This document shows, piece after piece, positions 27,688 through 36,181 of a DNA stretch of 64,000 nucleotides; the stretch's first letter is position 1; every line of letters starts with the position of its first letter. The notes below the pieces were generated by a model. The model was not told the origin of the DNA, searched no databases, and saw only the letters and a program-made list of their open reading frames with translations. This DNA comes from Sphingobacterium haloxyli (lineage in GTDB: Bacteria > Bacteroidota > Bacteroidia > Sphingobacteriales > Sphingobacteriaceae). The stretch is from NCBI RefSeq assembly GCF_002980525.1, contig NZ_PVBQ01000007.1, forward strand, positions 62,001 through 126,000. Reading direction: 5' to 3'. The position numbers and the translations under genes are program-made.

Positions 27688-28444
27688 CTGTTAAAACGAC
27701 AAAATCTTCGACCGACAACCGCTCCGCCCGGAGCTCATACAAGGGATTGTCGCTCATCCTGTCTTTTGGAACAACGGCAGATAAGGCGTTTCGTAATGTT
27801 TTGCGCCTCTGGTTGAAAGCAGCTTTTACGACACGCCAAAATAATTTTTCGTCACAATCAAGCGTATCACAGGCGTTCCTTGTTATTTTAATAACGCCAG
27901 AAAGTACTTTGGGAGGCGGATTAAACGCCCCAGCTTTAACCGTAAAGAGATATTCCACATCATAATATGCCTGCAGGAACACACTGAGGATGCCGTATGC
28001 TTTACTCCCCGGTTTTGCCACGCAACGTTCAGCGACCTCTTTTTGAAACATCCCGACCATTTGTACCACACGCCCGCGCTCTTCTAAAATCTTAAATAGA
28101 ATCTGTGAAGAGATATTATAAGGGAAATTACCAATAACTGCCAGCTTATTTTCGAAATATTGACTGAAATCTAGTGTGAGAAAATCACCGTGAATAAGCC
28201 TGTTGTCTAATTGCGGATAGTTGTCCGCAAGAAACGTGATGGATTCATCGTCTACATCAATCAGCCAGGTTTCGTAGTCCTCTTTTTGAAGTAAAAAATC
28301 GGATAGCACGCCCATACCGGGCCCGACTTCCAACACTTGCTTAAATCCCAATGCAGGTTCAAGGGCTTCCACAATCTTCTGTGCAGCGTTCTTGTCGTTT
28401 AGAAAGTGTTGTCCTAAGTGTTTCTTTGCACGTACGGTATTCAT
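27650..28444 (-). CDS. rsmA: 16S rRNA dimethyladenosine transferase KsgA/RsmA
   Basis: A 264-residue SAM-dependent methyltransferase that dimethylates two adenosines in the 3' hairpin of 16S rRNA. Motif KKHLGQHFLNDKNAAQKIVE opens the protein, the SAM site is EVGPGMGVLSDFLL, and the catalytic NFPY lies in VIGNFPYNISSQILFKI. The length is normal. A minus-strand TAGTTTTG element precedes it. Confidence 0.96.
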   Translation of the reverse strand: MNTVRAKKHLGQHFLNDKNAAQKIVEALEPALGFKQVLEVGPGMGVLSDFLLQKEDYETWLIDVDDESITFLADNYPQLDNRLIHGDFLTLDFSQYFENKLAVIGNFPYNISSQILFKILEERGRVVQMVGMFQKEVAERCVAKPGSKAYGILSVFLQAYYDVEYLFTVKAGAFNPPPKVLSGVIKITRNACDTLDCDEKLFWRVVKAAFNQRRKTLRNALSAVVPKDRMSDNPLYELRAERLSVEDFVVLTDEIANAIHQNDK

Positions 28445-28467
28445 TTGTTGTGTGGGATGTTAGACAG

Positions 28468-28475
28468 CAAAACTA
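28468..28475 (-). promoter_or_regulatory. Putative -7 element for rsmA
   Basis: The minus-strand octamer TAGTTTTG (plus CAAAACTA) matches TAnnTTTG and lies 24 bases before the rsmA start. Confidence 0.4.
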
Positions 28476-28546
28476 AACATTATTATGCAATTTTCATTGT
28501 GGCTCAAAACAACGGCAAGAAAGCTTTTTATTTACGCCGAATTTTG

Positions 28547-28554
28547 TAATTTTG
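28547..28554 (+). promoter_or_regulatory. Putative -7 element for pdxA
   Basis: TAATTTTG matches TAnnTTTG and lies 19 bases before the pdxA ATG at 28573. It sits 72 bases from the rsmA promoter element on the other strand, so this gap would hold two divergent promoters. Confidence 0.45.
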
Positions 28555-28572
28555 ATTCAAAGCTTTCGGACA

Positions 28573-29628
28573 ATGAGTGAAAAACTAAAAATAGGTATTA
28601 CCATAGGTGATGTAAACGGCATCGGATTAGAAGTGATTATAAAATCGTTGATGGATAATCGGGTGTTGGAGTACTTTACACCGGTTGTGTACGGGAATAC
28701 CAAAGTTGCTTCATTTCACCGAAAAGCGATTGGCATCCAGGATTTCAGTTTCAATGTAATCCATCACCCAGATCAGGCAAATCCTAAGCGCGCCAATATG
28801 ATTAACTGTTGGCAGGAAGACGTAAAGATTACACTCGGCGAGCAGAACGAAATCGGAGGGCGGTATGCTTTTCTTTCTTTGGAGAGAGCTGCAGATGATC
28901 TCCGTAATGGTAAACTGGACGCTTTGGTTACTGCTCCTATCAATAAACACAATATACAACAAGATGGCTTTCATTTTCCGGGACATACCGAATATCTTCA
29001 ATCTAAGGTAGAGGCATCTGATGTCTTAATGTTTATGATTGCTGATGAGCTTCGTATAGGGGTTGTCACCGGACATATTCCTGTCAAGGAGATCGCGGGT
29101 GTAATAACAGCAGATGCTATCTTACAGAAACTACGTATGATGAACGAAAGCCTTAAGAAGGACTTTTGGATTGAAAAACCTAAAATAGCAGTATTGGGAC
29201 TAAATCCCCACGCGGGAGATAATGGATTAATCGGTACGGAAGATGAAGAGATTATTGCGCCGACTATCCAAAAAGCGAAGGAAGAAGGTATTTTCTGTTT
29301 CGGACCTTATCCTGCTGACGGTTTTTTTGCAAGCGATACGTATACCAAATATGATGGTGTTTTAGCCATGTATCATGACCAGGGCTTGATACCGTTTAAA
29401 CATATTGCTTCTCGTAAAGGCGTAAATTATACGGCAGGATTACCTATCGTCCGAACATCTCCAGATCATGGAACAGGCTATGATATCGCCGGAAAAAACT
29501 TGGCGTCACATGAATCATTCTTGGAAGCCATTTTTTCTGCCGTCCATATCGTGAAACGTCGTCGGGAGCAAGAAGAGCTTGCTGCCAATCCGCTGCCGTT
29601 CCGTCGCCTATCAAAAGATAGGGATTAG
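28573..29628 (+). CDS. pdxA: 4-hydroxythreonine-4-phosphate dehydrogenase
   Basis: A 351-residue metal-dependent oxidoreductase of the DXP-dependent pyridoxal phosphate pathway. Signature pieces are IGITIGDVNGIGLEVI, PGHTEYLQ (metal His), GLNPHAGDNGLIG and MYHDQGLIPFKHIA (metal His). The start at 28573 gives MSEKLKIGITIGD. An in-frame TTG at 28552 overlaps the promoter element and is not used. A 68-base gap separates it from cca. Confidence 0.95.
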   Translation: MSEKLKIGITIGDVNGIGLEVIIKSLMDNRVLEYFTPVVYGNTKVASFHRKAIGIQDFSFNVIHHPDQANPKRANMINCWQEDVKITLGEQNEIGGRYAFLSLERAADDLRNGKLDALVTAPINKHNIQQDGFHFPGHTEYLQSKVEASDVLMFMIADELRIGVVTGHIPVKEIAGVITADAILQKLRMMNESLKKDFWIEKPKIAVLGLNPHAGDNGLIGTEDEEIIAPTIQKAKEEGIFCFGPYPADGFFASDTYTKYDGVLAMYHDQGLIPFKHIASRKGVNYTAGLPIVRTSPDHGTGYDIAGKNLASHESFLEAIFSAVHIVKRRREQEELAANPLPFRRLSKDRD

Positions 29629-29655
29629 CAAGGGCAGTTTGTACGAAATAATCTG

Positions 29656-29663
29656 TATTTTTG
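29656..29663 (+). promoter_or_regulatory. Putative -7 element for cca
   Basis: TATTTTTG matches TAnnTTTG and lies 34 bases before the cca ATG. A TTTG at 29638-29641 is only 14 bases upstream, shorter than usual for a -33 element. Confidence 0.35.
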
Positions 29664-29696
29664 CCGTCTGTAGGCGTTGAGCCTAGAGAAGAAGCT

Positions 29697-31115
29697 ATGC
29701 GAGAAAATTTACAACATCCTATTTTTCAAATAATCAGAGATTTAGCGGATACAGAACAAGTCGAATGCTATGTGGTAGGCGGATATGTCCGTGATTGTAT
29801 CATGAAACGATCTTTTAAAAACGACGTGGATTTGGTTGTAATCGGAAGTGGGATCGACTTTGCTTCTAAGCTTGGTGACGTTTTGCATACTAAGGTTGCG
29901 GTCTACAAGAGTTTTGGAACAGCGATGCTGGTGCATGACGGTGTCAATTTAGAGTTCGTAGGTGCTCGTAAAGAATCTTATCGTTCCAATTCCAGAAAAC
30001 CCGTTGTGGAGGACGGTACACTTGAAGATGATCAGAACCGCAGGGATTTTACAATTAATGCTATGGCATATTGTTTGAACGCTGACCGTTTTGGCGAGCT
30101 TGTAGATCCATTTGGAGGAGTCGAAGATATTCAAAACCGTATTATTCGGACTCCACTCGATCCAAACATTACGTTTTCTGATGATCCTTTGCGGATGATG
30201 CGCGCTATTCGTTTCGCCACACAGCTTAATTTTAAAATTGATGTGAAAGCAATTCAAGCTATAGCAGAAAATGTGGAGCGTATTAAAATTATCTCCAAAG
30301 AGCGGATTATAGATGAACTCAATAAAATCGTTATGGCAGCTAAACCGTCTGTCGGTTTCCGATATCTATTCGATACAGGGTTGTTGAAGATTATTTTTCC
30401 TGCTATGTATAATTTATATGGAGTCGATATAATAGATGGACGTGGACATAAAGACAACTTTTACCACACATTGGAGGTGCTTGACAATGTTGCAGCCATG
30501 TCAGCCGATTTATGGCTGCGCTGGGCGGCGATTATGCATGATATAGCAAAGCCCGCGACGAAACGATATGATAAAAGGATAGGGTGGACCTTTCATGGCC
30601 ATGAAGATCGTGGTGCCAGGATGGTGCCGAAGCTTTTTGCGGAATTAAAACTCCCGCTCCATGATAAAATGAAGTTCGTCCAAAAACTGGTACAATTACA
30701 CCTGCGGCCCATTGTGCTGGCACAAGATATTGTAACGGACTCTGCAGTGCGTCGGCTGCTGTATGAAGCAGGGGATGATATTGATGCGTTGATGCTTTTG
30801 TGCCATGCTGACGTGACAACGAAGAACGAGTTTAAGAAAAAAAAATACCGAAATAATTTTGAACTGGTAAAGCAGAAACTAAAGGACGTAGAAGAGCGAG
30901 ATAGGATTCGGAATTGGCAACCTCCTGTATCTGGAGAGGATATAATGGCACTTTTTGGAATTGGTCCGGGACGTGTCGTTGGTACAATCAAAAATGCCAT
31001 GAGAGAGGCTATCTTGGAAGGGGAAATTCCTAATTCTCGTGAGGAAGCATTAGCTTTCATCATAAAAAAAGGAAAGCAGATGGGTTTATCAGGCAAAACG
31101 AATACGGTTCTTTAA
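29697..31115 (+). CDS. tRNA nucleotidyltransferase (CCA-adding or polyA-polymerase-type) with HD domain
   Basis: A 472-residue class II nucleotidyltransferase. The motif VVGGYVRDCIM is followed by the DxD motif in KNDVDLVVIGSG, then RRDFTINAMAYCLN and DPLRMMRAIRFA, which are classic for CCA-adding enzymes and polyA polymerases. An HD domain near residue 265-330 is indicated by RGHKDNFYHTLEVLDNV and MHDIAKPATKRY. The start at 29697 gives MRENLQHPIFQIIRDLA. The frame upstream to 29661 has only a TTG. In this phylum such proteins are usually the CCA enzyme. That reading is inferred from the family. Confidence 0.9.
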   Translation: MRENLQHPIFQIIRDLADTEQVECYVVGGYVRDCIMKRSFKNDVDLVVIGSGIDFASKLGDVLHTKVAVYKSFGTAMLVHDGVNLEFVGARKESYRSNSRKPVVEDGTLEDDQNRRDFTINAMAYCLNADRFGELVDPFGGVEDIQNRIIRTPLDPNITFSDDPLRMMRAIRFATQLNFKIDVKAIQAIAENVERIKIISKERIIDELNKIVMAAKPSVGFRYLFDTGLLKIIFPAMYNLYGVDIIDGRGHKDNFYHTLEVLDNVAAMSADLWLRWAAIMHDIAKPATKRYDKRIGWTFHGHEDRGARMVPKLFAELKLPLHDKMKFVQKLVQLHLRPIVLAQDIVTDSAVRRLLYEAGDDIDALMLLCHADVTTKNEFKKKKYRNNFELVKQKLKDVEERDRIRNWQPPVSGEDIMALFGIGPGRVVGTIKNAMREAILEGEIPNSREEALAFIIKKGKQMGLSGKTNTVL

Positions 31116-31181
31116 TTTTTTAAAAATTATTGTAATTTTAACCTTTGTATAGAAACGATAAACTAAACGATACGATCAAGA

Positions 31182-31763
31182 ATGGCTATTTACAGATTTC
31201 GGGTAACTTTTGAGGACTATGAGGACGTATATCGAGAAATAGATATGCCTTCGAAAGCTACATTTTTAGAATTGCATCATGCTATCCATAACGCCACCGG
31301 CTACAATCCAGATGTTTCTTCTTCCTTTTATGTTAGTAATGACCAATGGAAGAAGGGTACGGAGATTGCTTTTCTTCCTACGGAAAGAAAGCGAAGTAAC
31401 GGCGTGCTGGCAATGGAAGGTATTCGCCTGAGTAAGTTTATCGATGATCCGCACCAAAAATTTTATTATATTTATAATTTTGACCGCCCTTATGACTTTC
31501 ATGTCGAGCTTATTAAAATTTTAAAAGAGGAGGATGGTAAAGAATATCCGCTCATATTCAAAGCAGTTGGAACAGTGCCTAAGCAAGTTGCCGCTGCGAA
31601 TTTCCCGGTACCAGGAGTAGAAGACGAGGACGACGAGGAAGAGGACGTACCGGCAGATGAAACGGAATATGGAGTTGACGAAGATGAAGATTTTGACTTA
31701 TTTGACGGTGAAGAAGAAGGAGAAGAAGAAAAAGGGACTGGTGGAGTTGAAGACGGATATTAG
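31182..31763 (+). CDS. PRiA4 ORF-3-like domain protein with acidic tail
   Basis: A 193-residue soluble protein. Residues 1-135 (IYRFRVTFEDYEDVYREIDM, LHHAIHNATGYN, SKFIDDPHQKFYYIYNFDRP, DFHVELIKIL) fit the plasmid pRiA4b ORF-3-like fold, also called IS1096 passenger TnpR family in some annotation. From about residue 146 the sequence is an extremely acidic, Asp/Glu-rich tail interrupted by a few hydrophobic residues (EDEDFDLFDGEEEGEEE). No transposase or inverted repeats are nearby, so it is a resident chromosomal gene. The function is unknown. It lies 66 bases after cca and is followed by a terminator. Confidence 0.75.
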   Translation: MAIYRFRVTFEDYEDVYREIDMPSKATFLELHHAIHNATGYNPDVSSSFYVSNDQWKKGTEIAFLPTERKRSNGVLAMEGIRLSKFIDDPHQKFYYIYNFDRPYDFHVELIKILKEEDGKEYPLIFKAVGTVPKQVAAANFPVPGVEDEDDEEEDVPADETEYGVDEDEDFDLFDGEEEGEEEKGTGGVEDGY

Positions 31764-31786
31764 GTTTTATAACATTTAGATAGCTT

Positions 31787-31823
31787 GGATACCTTAAGTG
31801 CACGCTTAGGGTATTCTTTTTTT
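31787..31823 (+). terminator. Rho-independent terminator directly in front of miaA
   Basis: GGATACCTTAAG (31787-31798) pairs with CTTAGGGTATTC (31805-31816) around a 6-base loop, with two G-U pairs, and is followed by seven T residues. The last T is five bases before the miaA ATG at 31829. Confidence 0.75.
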
Positions 31824-31828
31824 ATGAG

Positions 31829-32728
31829 ATGAAAAGTAATAAAAAGCGATTAATTGTAGTGGTTGGGCCTACTGCGGTGGGAAAAACTGCTATGGGCATT
31901 GCGTTGGCAAAACATTTCAAAACGGAGGTCGTCTCGGCGGATTCCAGACAGTTTTATAAAGAAATGTCCATCGGAACGGCCAAGCCTGATGCAACTGAGC
32001 TCGCTACAGTAAAGCATCACTTTATTGATTCACATACGATTGAGGAAGAATATTCAGCGGGTGATTTCGAACGAGATGCTTTATACCTACTGAATTCCTT
32101 GTTTGAAAAGCATGATGTTGTCGTGATGGTAGGCGGATCGGGGCTCTTTGTGCGTGCGGTGTGTGAAGGTTTGGATAATCTACCCAAAGCCCCCGCTGTT
32201 ATACGTGAACGTTTGAACGATCTTTTTGAACGGAAGGGGCTAGAATCATTGCAGCAAAAACTTAAAGAAGTCGACCCCGATTATTATTACCATGCGGATA
32301 TACAAAACCCGCAACGCGTTATCCGTGCATTGGAAGTGTACGAAGCGACGGGTCGACCCTTTTCATCCTATCGTGTGCGAGAAGTAGCATTGCGTCCGTT
32401 TGAGATTGTAACTATCGGGTTAAATATGGAACGGCAAAAACTATACGACCGTATAAACTTACGTGTGGACATGATGATAGAAAAGGGGTTGGTGAATGAA
32501 GTACGCTCGTTATTATCCCATCGGAACAAGCCAGCGTTGTTGACGGTTGGCTACGCGGAGGTATTTGATTTTATTGATGGGAAAATTACACTGGAAGAAG
32601 CGATTCACCGCATTAAGCAGAACTCCCGACGTTATGCAAAAAGACAGATTACCTGGTTCAAAAAATACGGAGATACTGTGTGGTTTGATTCGGAAGACTT
32701 GAAAGGAATTTTATCTTTTTTAGCGTAG
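31829..32728 (+). CDS. miaA: tRNA dimethylallyltransferase MiaA
   Basis: A 299-residue enzyme that prenylates A37 of tRNAs reading UNN codons. The P-loop is VVGPTAVGKTAMG, followed by SADSRQFYKEMSIGTAKP and HHFIDSHTIEEEYSAGDFE. VMVGGSGLFVRAVCEGLD and QITWFKKYGDTVWFD are further signatures. The start codon lies five bases after a terminator poly-T, leaving no room for a Shine-Dalgarno site outside the hairpin. The last codons and stop lie inside a second inverted repeat (32715-32753). Confidence 0.95.
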   Translation: MKSNKKRLIVVVGPTAVGKTAMGIALAKHFKTEVVSADSRQFYKEMSIGTAKPDATELATVKHHFIDSHTIEEEYSAGDFERDALYLLNSLFEKHDVVVMVGGSGLFVRAVCEGLDNLPKAPAVIRERLNDLFERKGLESLQQKLKEVDPDYYYHADIQNPQRVIRALEVYEATGRPFSSYRVREVALRPFEIVTIGLNMERQKLYDRINLRVDMMIEKGLVNEVRSLLSHRNKPALLTVGYAEVFDFIDGKITLEEAIHRIKQNSRRYAKRQITWFKKYGDTVWFDSEDLKGILSFLA

Positions 32729-32753
32729 GAGCGTAGCCCCTACGCCAAAAAAG
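32715..32753. repeat. Inverted repeat across the miaA stop codon
   Basis: CTTTTTTAGCGTAGG and CCTACGCCAAAAAAG form a 15-base stem with one mismatch around a short loop, between the convergent miaA and ilvE ends. The T and A runs are part of the stem. It may act as a bidirectional terminator. Confidence 0.5.
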
Positions 32754-32757
32754 ACAA

Positions 32758-33828
32758 TTATACAATAAAATTCCATCCAAACGGATCGTCGATTTTACCG
32801 TAACGAAGTTGATTTAGATAATCCAATACTTTATTGGAAAACTCTCGCCCCTCTACAGGTGGTAATTCGTAATCTTGTCCTTCGTAACCAATTTTGGAAA
32901 TATGGGTGACTGTTGCGGCGGTTCCAGCTGCGAAAGCTTCGGAGACTTTCCCTTCTTTGATGCCCTCAACTAATTCTTGTACGGAGACCTTACGCTGCTC
33001 TGCTTTGTAGCCCCATTTTTCGGCAAGCTCCATAATCGTGCGACGGGTAACACCGTGTAAGATCGTATCACCGTGTGGCGTAATTATTGTATTACCGATA
33101 CGAAAAATCAAATTGGCTGTACCAGCTTCTTCCACGTATTTATGCTCATTGGCATCAGTCCACATGATTTGGTCATAGCCTTCGTCGTTTGCCAATTGGG
33201 TAGGGTACAAGGAGAGTGCATAATTTCCCGCATTTTTCGAAAACCCAACTCCACCTTCTGCCGCACGTGTATAATGCGTTTCGACCTTTAAACTAATAGG
33301 CTTGCTGTAATAGGCGCCCACTGGACAGGTAATAACGGCAAAAGTATAGGACTTGGAAGGGTGAACACCTAATGCCGCTTCCGTTGCAAACATGAACGGA
33401 CGGATATATAGCGATGTACCTTCAAGAGATGGTACCCACTCACGATCTACATCCAATAACGTTTCCAGACCGTCCATAAAAATTTCTTCCGGAACTTCGG
33501 GCATTTGAAGACGTTTTGCAGATTTGTTGAAGCGTTCCCAATTTTTATCCGGACGGAATATGCTCACTGTTCCGTCGGCAAATTTATAACCCTTAATTCC
33601 TTCAAAAATAGCTTGACCGTAATGCAAGGCCGACATCGACGGATTGACCGTAAAGTCTCCATAGGGGACGACAGCCACATCTTGCCACGCTCCGTCATCA
33701 TACGTAGCAACTAGCATGTGGTCAGACATGATAGCACCAAACTTCAAATTACTGAAATCTACTTGCGAGAGTCTTGATTCTTTTGTCGGCTCTACGCGAA
33801 TGGAATAGGTATTCGTATCGCTCATCAC
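32758..33828 (-). CDS. ilvE: Branched-chain amino acid aminotransferase
   Basis: A 356-residue fold-type IV PLP enzyme that interconverts Leu, Ile and Val with their keto acids. The region HYGQAIFEGIKGYKFADGT is typical, as are the Lys-containing SKNAGNYALSLYPTQLA segment, ANEHKYVEEAGTANLIFRIG and the PLP phosphate-binding GTAATVTHISKIGY. It is the long type II form found in eukaryotes and Bacteroidota. The start could be either of two adjacent Met codons (33828 or 33825). Confidence 0.94.
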   Translation of the reverse strand: MMSDTNTYSIRVEPTKESRLSQVDFSNLKFGAIMSDHMLVATYDDGAWQDVAVVPYGDFTVNPSMSALHYGQAIFEGIKGYKFADGTVSIFRPDKNWERFNKSAKRLQMPEVPEEIFMDGLETLLDVDREWVPSLEGTSLYIRPFMFATEAALGVHPSKSYTFAVITCPVGAYYSKPISLKVETHYTRAAEGGVGFSKNAGNYALSLYPTQLANDEGYDQIMWTDANEHKYVEEAGTANLIFRIGNTIITPHGDTILHGVTRRTIMELAEKWGYKAEQRKVSVQELVEGIKEGKVSEAFAAGTAATVTHISKIGYEGQDYELPPVEGREFSNKVLDYLNQLRYGKIDDPFGWNFIV

Positions 33829-33874
33829 ATTAAAATTTTAATGCGTGCAATTTAGGAAAAAAGTATGAATATAA

Positions 33875-35389
33875 TTAAGCATTCATTATTTTCAATAAGG
33901 CATCCAGATAGGTTCTTTCATTAGCGAGGCGCGGAACCTTATTTTGGCCACCAAGTTTTCCACGGCTTTTCATCCATTTATAAAAAGTGTCTTTTTCCGC
34001 GCGGTGAACAATAGGACAGGCTAATGCTAAATCGTTGAAGCGCTTGGCGTCGTAGTCGGAATTGATTTCCCGTAGCGTACCATCTAATGTATAGCAGAAC
34101 TTTTGAAAATCGGCCGGCTGTTTCTCAAATTCGATAATCCATTCATGCGCACCGGCCTCCCCGTCGCTGAAATAAACAGGACCCGCGGTATAGTCTCGGA
34201 TAATAGCATCCGTTGCTCGACAAGCCATTTGCAGTGCGTGTTCCGCATTATCTACAATAAGTTCTTCTCCAAAGGTATTAATATAGTGTTTTGTGCGTCC
34301 GGATATTTGAAAGCGGTAGGGTGACAAAGAGGTAAATTTGATCGTATCTCCAATCTTATAACGCCATAGACCTGCATTCGTCGATATAATTAACGCATAA
34401 TTCTTTCCAACTTCTACTTCGTCTAAGCGCAGGGTTTTAGGGTGCTCTTCAAGAACATGTTCCATCGGGAGGAACTCATAATAGATACCGTAGTCTAGCA
34501 TGAGCAAGAGATCCTCGGAATCTGATTGGTCCTGCAATCCGAAATACCCCTCAGAAGCGTTGTAGTTTTCGAGGTAATACATGCTATCCGATGGAATCAA
34601 TTGCTTAAATAGATCACGATACGGCTTGAAGCTTACCCCTCCATGTCCATAAAATTCTAGGTTAGGCCATACTTCCAAAAGGTTGCTTTTTCCAGTAATT
34701 TCCAAGATTCGTTTTGCCATGACAATATTCCAAGTTGGAACGCCCGCTAGGCTGGTGACATTTTCCTTAATGGTGATTTGCGCAATTTGTTCGATCTTTT
34801 CTTCAAAATTTGGATTTAGGGTCACTTCCAAATTGGGTGTGCGTTTAAACTCTGCCCAGAATGGGAGATTGCGAATAAGAATGGAAGACAAATCGCCGTA
34901 ATAAGAATCCGGACTGAAATTATTGATTTGGGAGGAACCTCCGATAACGACAGATTTACCTGTAAATACTTTATTTTCTGGTTTATTGTGGCAATAAATA
35001 GAGAGCATGTCTTTCCCTCCCTGATAATGGCAGTCTTCTAGAGCTTCCATACTTACAGGTATGAATTTAGAGCGATCCGATGTCGTACCCGATGATTTGG
35101 CAAACCATTTGATGTCCGAAGGCCACACCAGATTTTGCTCTCCTTTGATCATGCGATCCACGTAACCTTTAATATCATCGTAGTCTTGGATAGGAACACG
35201 TTCTTTATATTCCTCTGGTGTTAGAATACTGTTGTAACCGTATTTTTTTCCCCACTCGGTAGCTTCCGCCGTCGAAATCAGACTTTGAAACCACTCTTCC
35301 TGTACGTCATGGGGATATTTCATGAAAAGCTCAATCTGATGAATGCGCTTTTTCATAATCCATGTGAAGAGAGAATTCAATAATACCAT
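33875..35389 (-). CDS. GH3 auxin-responsive-promoter family acyl-adenylating enzyme
   Basis: A 504-residue protein of the GH3 branch of the ANL superfamily. The phosphate-binding motif FAKSSGTTSDRSKFIPVSME, the GHGGVSFKPYRDLFKQLIP segment and LWRYKIGDTIKFTSLSPYRF are typical. Plant GH3 enzymes join amino acids to auxin or jasmonate. The bacterial substrates are unknown. The gene stops 46 bases from the ilvE start and begins 24 bases after lptB, in a minus-strand run recJ-lptB-GH3-ilvE. Nearby envelope and branched-chain genes hint at an acyl-amino-acid product, but this is speculation. Confidence 0.88.
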   Translation of the reverse strand: MVLLNSLFTWIMKKRIHQIELFMKYPHDVQEEWFQSLISTAEATEWGKKYGYNSILTPEEYKERVPIQDYDDIKGYVDRMIKGEQNLVWPSDIKWFAKSSGTTSDRSKFIPVSMEALEDCHYQGGKDMLSIYCHNKPENKVFTGKSVVIGGSSQINNFSPDSYYGDLSSILIRNLPFWAEFKRTPNLEVTLNPNFEEKIEQIAQITIKENVTSLAGVPTWNIVMAKRILEITGKSNLLEVWPNLEFYGHGGVSFKPYRDLFKQLIPSDSMYYLENYNASEGYFGLQDQSDSEDLLLMLDYGIYYEFLPMEHVLEEHPKTLRLDEVEVGKNYALIISTNAGLWRYKIGDTIKFTSLSPYRFQISGRTKHYINTFGEELIVDNAEHALQMACRATDAIIRDYTAGPVYFSDGEAGAHEWIIEFEKQPADFQKFCYTLDGTLREINSDYDAKRFNDLALACPIVHRAEKDTFYKWMKSRGKLGGQNKVPRLANERTYLDALLKIMNA

Positions 35390-35413
35390 GTTTAAAGGGT
35401 CCTGTTCGCTAGT

Positions 35414-36148
35414 TTATAGTTTTTTCCTTCTCAACTCAAAATGACGCCCTAAATAAAATTTACGAGCTAATTCATTATCCGCGATTTCTTCGGGAGTACC
35501 CGTCAACATAATTTTTCCCTCGGTCAACAGATAAGCTCTATCGGTGATAGATAATGTCTCTTGTACATTGTGGTCGGTAATCAGTACACCAATGTTTTTC
35601 CGTTTGAGTTTTGAGACGATTGTTTGGATCTCTTCTACCGCGATTGGGTCTACACCGGCAAAAGGTTCATCCAACAGGATAAAATGTGGATTCGCTGCTA
35701 ATGCCCGCGCAATTTCTGTCCGGCGTCTTTCTCCTCCTGATAGAAGGTCACCCCGGTTCTTACGGACTCTGTGTAAACTAAATTCTGTTAATAGCTCTTC
35801 CAGTTTCTCCAAACGTTCTTCTTTATTCTTATAATGTATTTCTAAGACGGCAAGGATGTTATTTTCCACGGATAGCTTTCGGAATACTGATGCTTCTTGC
35901 GCTAGATACCCGATTCCTTTTTGCGCACGCTGAAACATAGCATCTTGTGTAATTTCCTGGTCGTCGAGAAAAACATGACCATCGTTTGGTTTTATCAACC
36001 CCACAATCATGTAAAACGAAGTTGTTTTTCCAGCACCATTTGGGCCCAACAATCCGACAATTTCGCCTTGTTCGACATGAAAAGACACATCATTAACAAC
36101 TGTTCGTTGCTTATATTTTTTGATTAAATGTTCTGCCTTTAAAATCAT
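35414..36148 (-). CDS. lptB: LPS export ABC transporter ATP-binding protein LptB
   Basis: A 244-residue ABC ATPase that powers lipopolysaccharide extraction from the inner membrane with LptF and LptG. Walker A is [17 protein letters not shown], the Q-loop follows in [13 protein letters not shown], the signature is [17 protein letters not shown], and Walker B is [16 protein letters not shown]. The tail [14 protein letters not shown] is characteristic of LptB. It follows recJ by 33 bases and precedes the GH3 gene by 24. Confidence 0.95.
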   Translation of the reverse strand: MILKAEHLIKKYKQRTVVNDVSFHVEQGEIVGLLGPNGAGKTTSFYMIVGLIKPNDGHVFLDDQEITQDAMFQRAQKGIGYLAQEASVFRKLSVENNILAVLEIHYKNKEERLEKLEELLTEFSLHRVRKNRGDLLSGGERRRTEIARALAANPHFILLDEPFAGVDPIAVEEIQTIVSKLKRKNIGVLITDHNVQETLSITDRAYLLTEGKIMLTGTPEEIADNELARKFYLGRHFELRRKKL

Positions 36149-36181
36149 CTACTACTTAGCCGTTTTATACACAAATATATT

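Noticed and set aside
31182..31763. Mobile element passenger gene
   Set aside because: No transposase, terminal inverted repeats or target duplications are visible around it.
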